Below, piece by piece: positions 21,657-23,015 of a stretch of DNA of 23,015 bases. A program made the position numbers and the translations under genes. Source of the DNA: a bacterium (GTDB lineage: Bacteria > Spirochaetota > UBA4802 > UBA5550); assembly GCA_024224995.1 (NCBI GenBank), contig JAAENB010000542.1:1-23015 (forward strand), written 5' to 3'. The notes beneath the pieces were generated by a model. That model was given only the letters and a program-made list of their open reading frames with translations, did no database searches and had not been told where the DNA came from. The number at the start of each line of letters is the position of its first letter. Position 1 is the stretch's first letter.

Positions 21657-22661
21657 ATGCAATTAGCACAGGTAAAAATGTTGTTCGATCATATGCCGGA
21701 ACTGGTCGCCGTATCCGGAAGTACTCATGAGGAAATTCTCTATATTAACCCGGCCGGCGCTCAAATGCTGGGCATTGACGTTTCGAAGTTAAAAGATACT
21801 TCGGTTTTTAATATATTTCATCCCGCTTACCGGGATATTATCGCGGAAAAAATTTCCGATGCTATGGAAAAAAGTCTGCCTACGGGGAAAATGGAGGCTG
21901 TTTTGACCGGTAAGGATAACGGCAAACTCCTTGCTAATGTGAGCATTAACCATACCCGCTTTAAGCGTAAAGACGCGTTCCTCCTATTCGGCCGTGATAT
22001 TACGAAAGATATCCGCAATCAGGTCCAACCGTCCCGGGAAGAACCCGCGTGGAAATACCTGGTCGAATCTCTGCCCGCGTCGGTTTGCATCCGGACAGGG
22101 AATAAAATCGCTTATATGAACCAGGAAGCCTTAAAATGCACCGGGTATCTCCGGGATGATATTGTGGGCAAAGATATTTCCGACTTTATGGTGGATGAGG
22201 ACCATGATTTATTTGAACTGGAAACGGAAAAGGTTTTGAGTGAAAAGACAAAACGCTGTATTCCGGAATTACGCCTGAGAATGTCGAACGGCGATGTTGT
22301 TCTCTGCGAAGTCATTTCCCTGTATATCGAATATAAAGGCAAACCTTCGATTATTTTTATCGGCAGGGATGTTTCCGCTCGAAAACAGGAGAAGGAAAAG
22401 ACTTTGCAGTCTTTATTACGGCTTCTTTCTATTAAAGAAAAAGAATACCTGCTCCTTATGGCCAGCGGTCTTAACCGCAAGGAAATTAGCAGAAGGATGG
22501 ATATCCAGGTTGAAACCGGGGATACCTATAAAAAGAGAATTAAATCGAAACTGAAAGGGGAAAAGAAAATTGAAGATGTTGCCCGCTATGTTTCGGAACT
22601 GCTGGTGATTGAGAACCATATTCAAACCGGCACCCAGTACCGTGACCGGGCTCTGGTTTAG
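21657..22661 (+). CDS. PAS-PAS-LuxR-type transcription regulator
   Basis: This 334-aa cytoplasmic sensor-regulator has three parts. The first PAS domain is about residues 5-115 (MPELVAVSG...ILYINPAGAQMLG, ending LLFGRDITK). The second PAS domain is about 125-240 (KIAYMNQEALKCTGY, ending IIFIGRDVSARKQEKE). The C-terminal helix-turn-helix of the LuxR/NarL type (LSIKEKEYLLLMASGLNRKE, then ISRRMDIQVETGDTYKKRIK) covers about 265-330. There is no receiver domain, so it likely reads a small ligand or cofactor directly; no heme or flavin residue can be named. The start at 21657 is preferred because GAGGGG at 21644-21649 lies 7 bases upstream, although an in-frame ATG at 21642 exists. It is under a sigma-54 promoter and ends with a strong terminator, so it is a single-gene unit. 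Its targets are unknown; the neighbouring gene sets are candidates. Confidence 0.88.
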   Translation: MQLAQVKMLFDHMPELVAVSGSTHEEILYINPAGAQMLGIDVSKLKDTSVFNIFHPAYRDIIAEKISDAMEKSLPTGKMEAVLTGKDNGKLLANVSINHTRFKRKDAFLLFGRDITKDIRNQVQPSREEPAWKYLVESLPASVCIRTGNKIAYMNQEALKCTGYLRDDIVGKDISDFMVDEDHDLFELETEKVLSEKTKRCIPELRLRMSNGDVVLCEVISLYIEYKGKPSIIFIGRDVSARKQEKEKTLQSLLRLLSIKEKEYLLLMASGLNRKEISRRMDIQVETGDTYKKRIKSKLKGEKKIEDVARYVSELLVIENHIQTGTQYRDRALV

Positions 22662-22675
22662 ATTGAGAACCATAT
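22607..22675 (+). repeat. 15-base direct repeat at the end of the PAS-LuxR gene
   Basis: GATTGAGAACCATAT occurs at 22607-22621 inside the gene and at 22661-22675 starting on the last base of the stop codon, 54 bases apart. It looks like a remnant of a local duplication that gave the gene its present last 13 codons. Confidence 0.8.
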
Positions 22676-22678
22676 AAT

Positions 22679-22716
22679 AAAAAAAAGGACAACCTGAATG
22701 GGTTGTCCTTTTTTTT
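22679..22716 (+). terminator. Rho-independent terminator of the PAS-LuxR gene
   Basis: A perfect stem AAAAAAGGACAACC/GGTTGTCCTTTTTT (22681-22694 and 22701-22714, two more A-T pairs outside) with a 6-base loop is followed by a T run. The flanking A and T runs would let it work in both directions. Confidence 0.93.
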
Positions 22717-23015
22717 GCTCCCGGGTCCGCACTCTCAAGAAACTTGATTTTAAAACGGGCCTTCTTCTTCATAACGAGGGGCTGGAAGCCCCACGCTATG
22801 AGAAAAACCCATCATCCTGGTGAAATAATTTATAAACAGGGTCTGTTCCCGGAAGATGTTATCCGGGTTCTGCTCTGCTGCCCTATGGGGTTAAAACCCC
22901 GGGCTAAAATTGACTCATTTTCAAAAACTCTTGCGCCCCTTCCGGAATCTCCATAGCCCTGGCCGGAAACCAGCCAGTAAAGACGTTGCACTGCAACGTC
23001 TCTCAGAACCAAACC
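22717..23015. repeat. Non-coding block with interspersed repeat copy C and three hairpins
   Basis: No gene is supported in these 299 bases. The block contains CTCTCAAGAAACT (22732-22744) and AAACAGGGTCTGTTCCCGGAA (split here, 22834-22854), both shared with copy B. It has three hairpins: GGGGCT-GGA-AGCCCC (22778-22792); GGGGTT-AA-AACCCC with outer GCCC/GGGC (22880-22904); and AGACGTTGCA-C-TGCAACGTCT (22981-23001), which with its flank is a reverse-complement match to copy B. Short open frames on both strands are repeat-derived. Confidence 0.7.

Noticed and set aside
22830..23012. Open frames on both strands in the last 300 bases
   Set aside because: They consist of interspersed repeat and hairpin sequence that also occurs near 19300, and have no ribosome site.

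Overview
The window is from a diderm bacterium. It has two lipoproteins with lipoboxes, an OmpA-type peptidoglycan-binding protein, periplasmic and envelope O-acylation genes, sigma-70-type promoters and one textbook sigma-54 promoter. I cannot fix the phylum from sequence alone. The mix of genes (lipid PKS, GldA/GldF/GldG-type ABC transporter, PilZ and MshEN modules, short interspersed repeats) would fit Spirochaetota, Aminicenantota or a similar lineage, but that is a low-confidence guess. There are no tRNA, rRNA, CRISPR, phage or transposase genes.

Layout. (1) 17-4850: a consensus promoter drives a 1502-aa fatty-acyl-AMP ligase / ACP / ketosynthase / degenerate-acyltransferase protein, followed 3 bases later by a free ACP. 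(2) 4875-6993, minus strand: a repeat-containing lipoprotein with its own promoter, and a SnoaL/NTF2-fold protein. (3) 7061-9527, plus strand: a promoter and a 797-aa fusion of an old-yellow-enzyme domain, an AfsA-like hotdog region and a PilZ domain. (4) 9584-9787, minus strand: a 67-aa stand-alone MshEN c-di-GMP-binding module. (5) 9915-11759: a YgiQ-type radical SAM protein, then a strong hairpin. (6) 12011-19190: a four-gene operon with a GldA-like ATPase, a 1648-aa fusion (GldF-like permease + GldG-like domain + acidic linker + SGNH esterase + MBOAT acyltransferase), a secreted jelly-roll protein and a membrane-anchored SGNH hydrolase. (7) 19514-21318, minus strand: an OmpA-family protein and an unrecognised lipoprotein, separate units with terminators. 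(8) 21403-22716: tandem palindromes, a sigma-54 promoter, a PAS-PAS-LuxR regulator and a terminator. (9) 22732-23015: non-coding, rich in hairpins and interspersed repeats.

How the genes may work together. Regions 1-3 suggest a pathway like that of A-factor. The ligase loads a fatty acid on an ACP, and the ketosynthase makes one beta-ketoacyl-ACP; no ketoreductase is present in this protein. The AfsA-like region could pass it to a dihydroxyacetone-phosphate-like acceptor, and the fused ene-reductase could reduce the butenolide double bond. The PilZ domain, with the MshEN protein next door, could tie this to c-di-GMP. This is inference; no product is known. Region 6 looks like a machine that exports or remodels an envelope glycan and O-acylates it. 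Its fusion of an ABC permease with an SGNH/MBOAT pair in one continuous frame is the most unusual single gene here.
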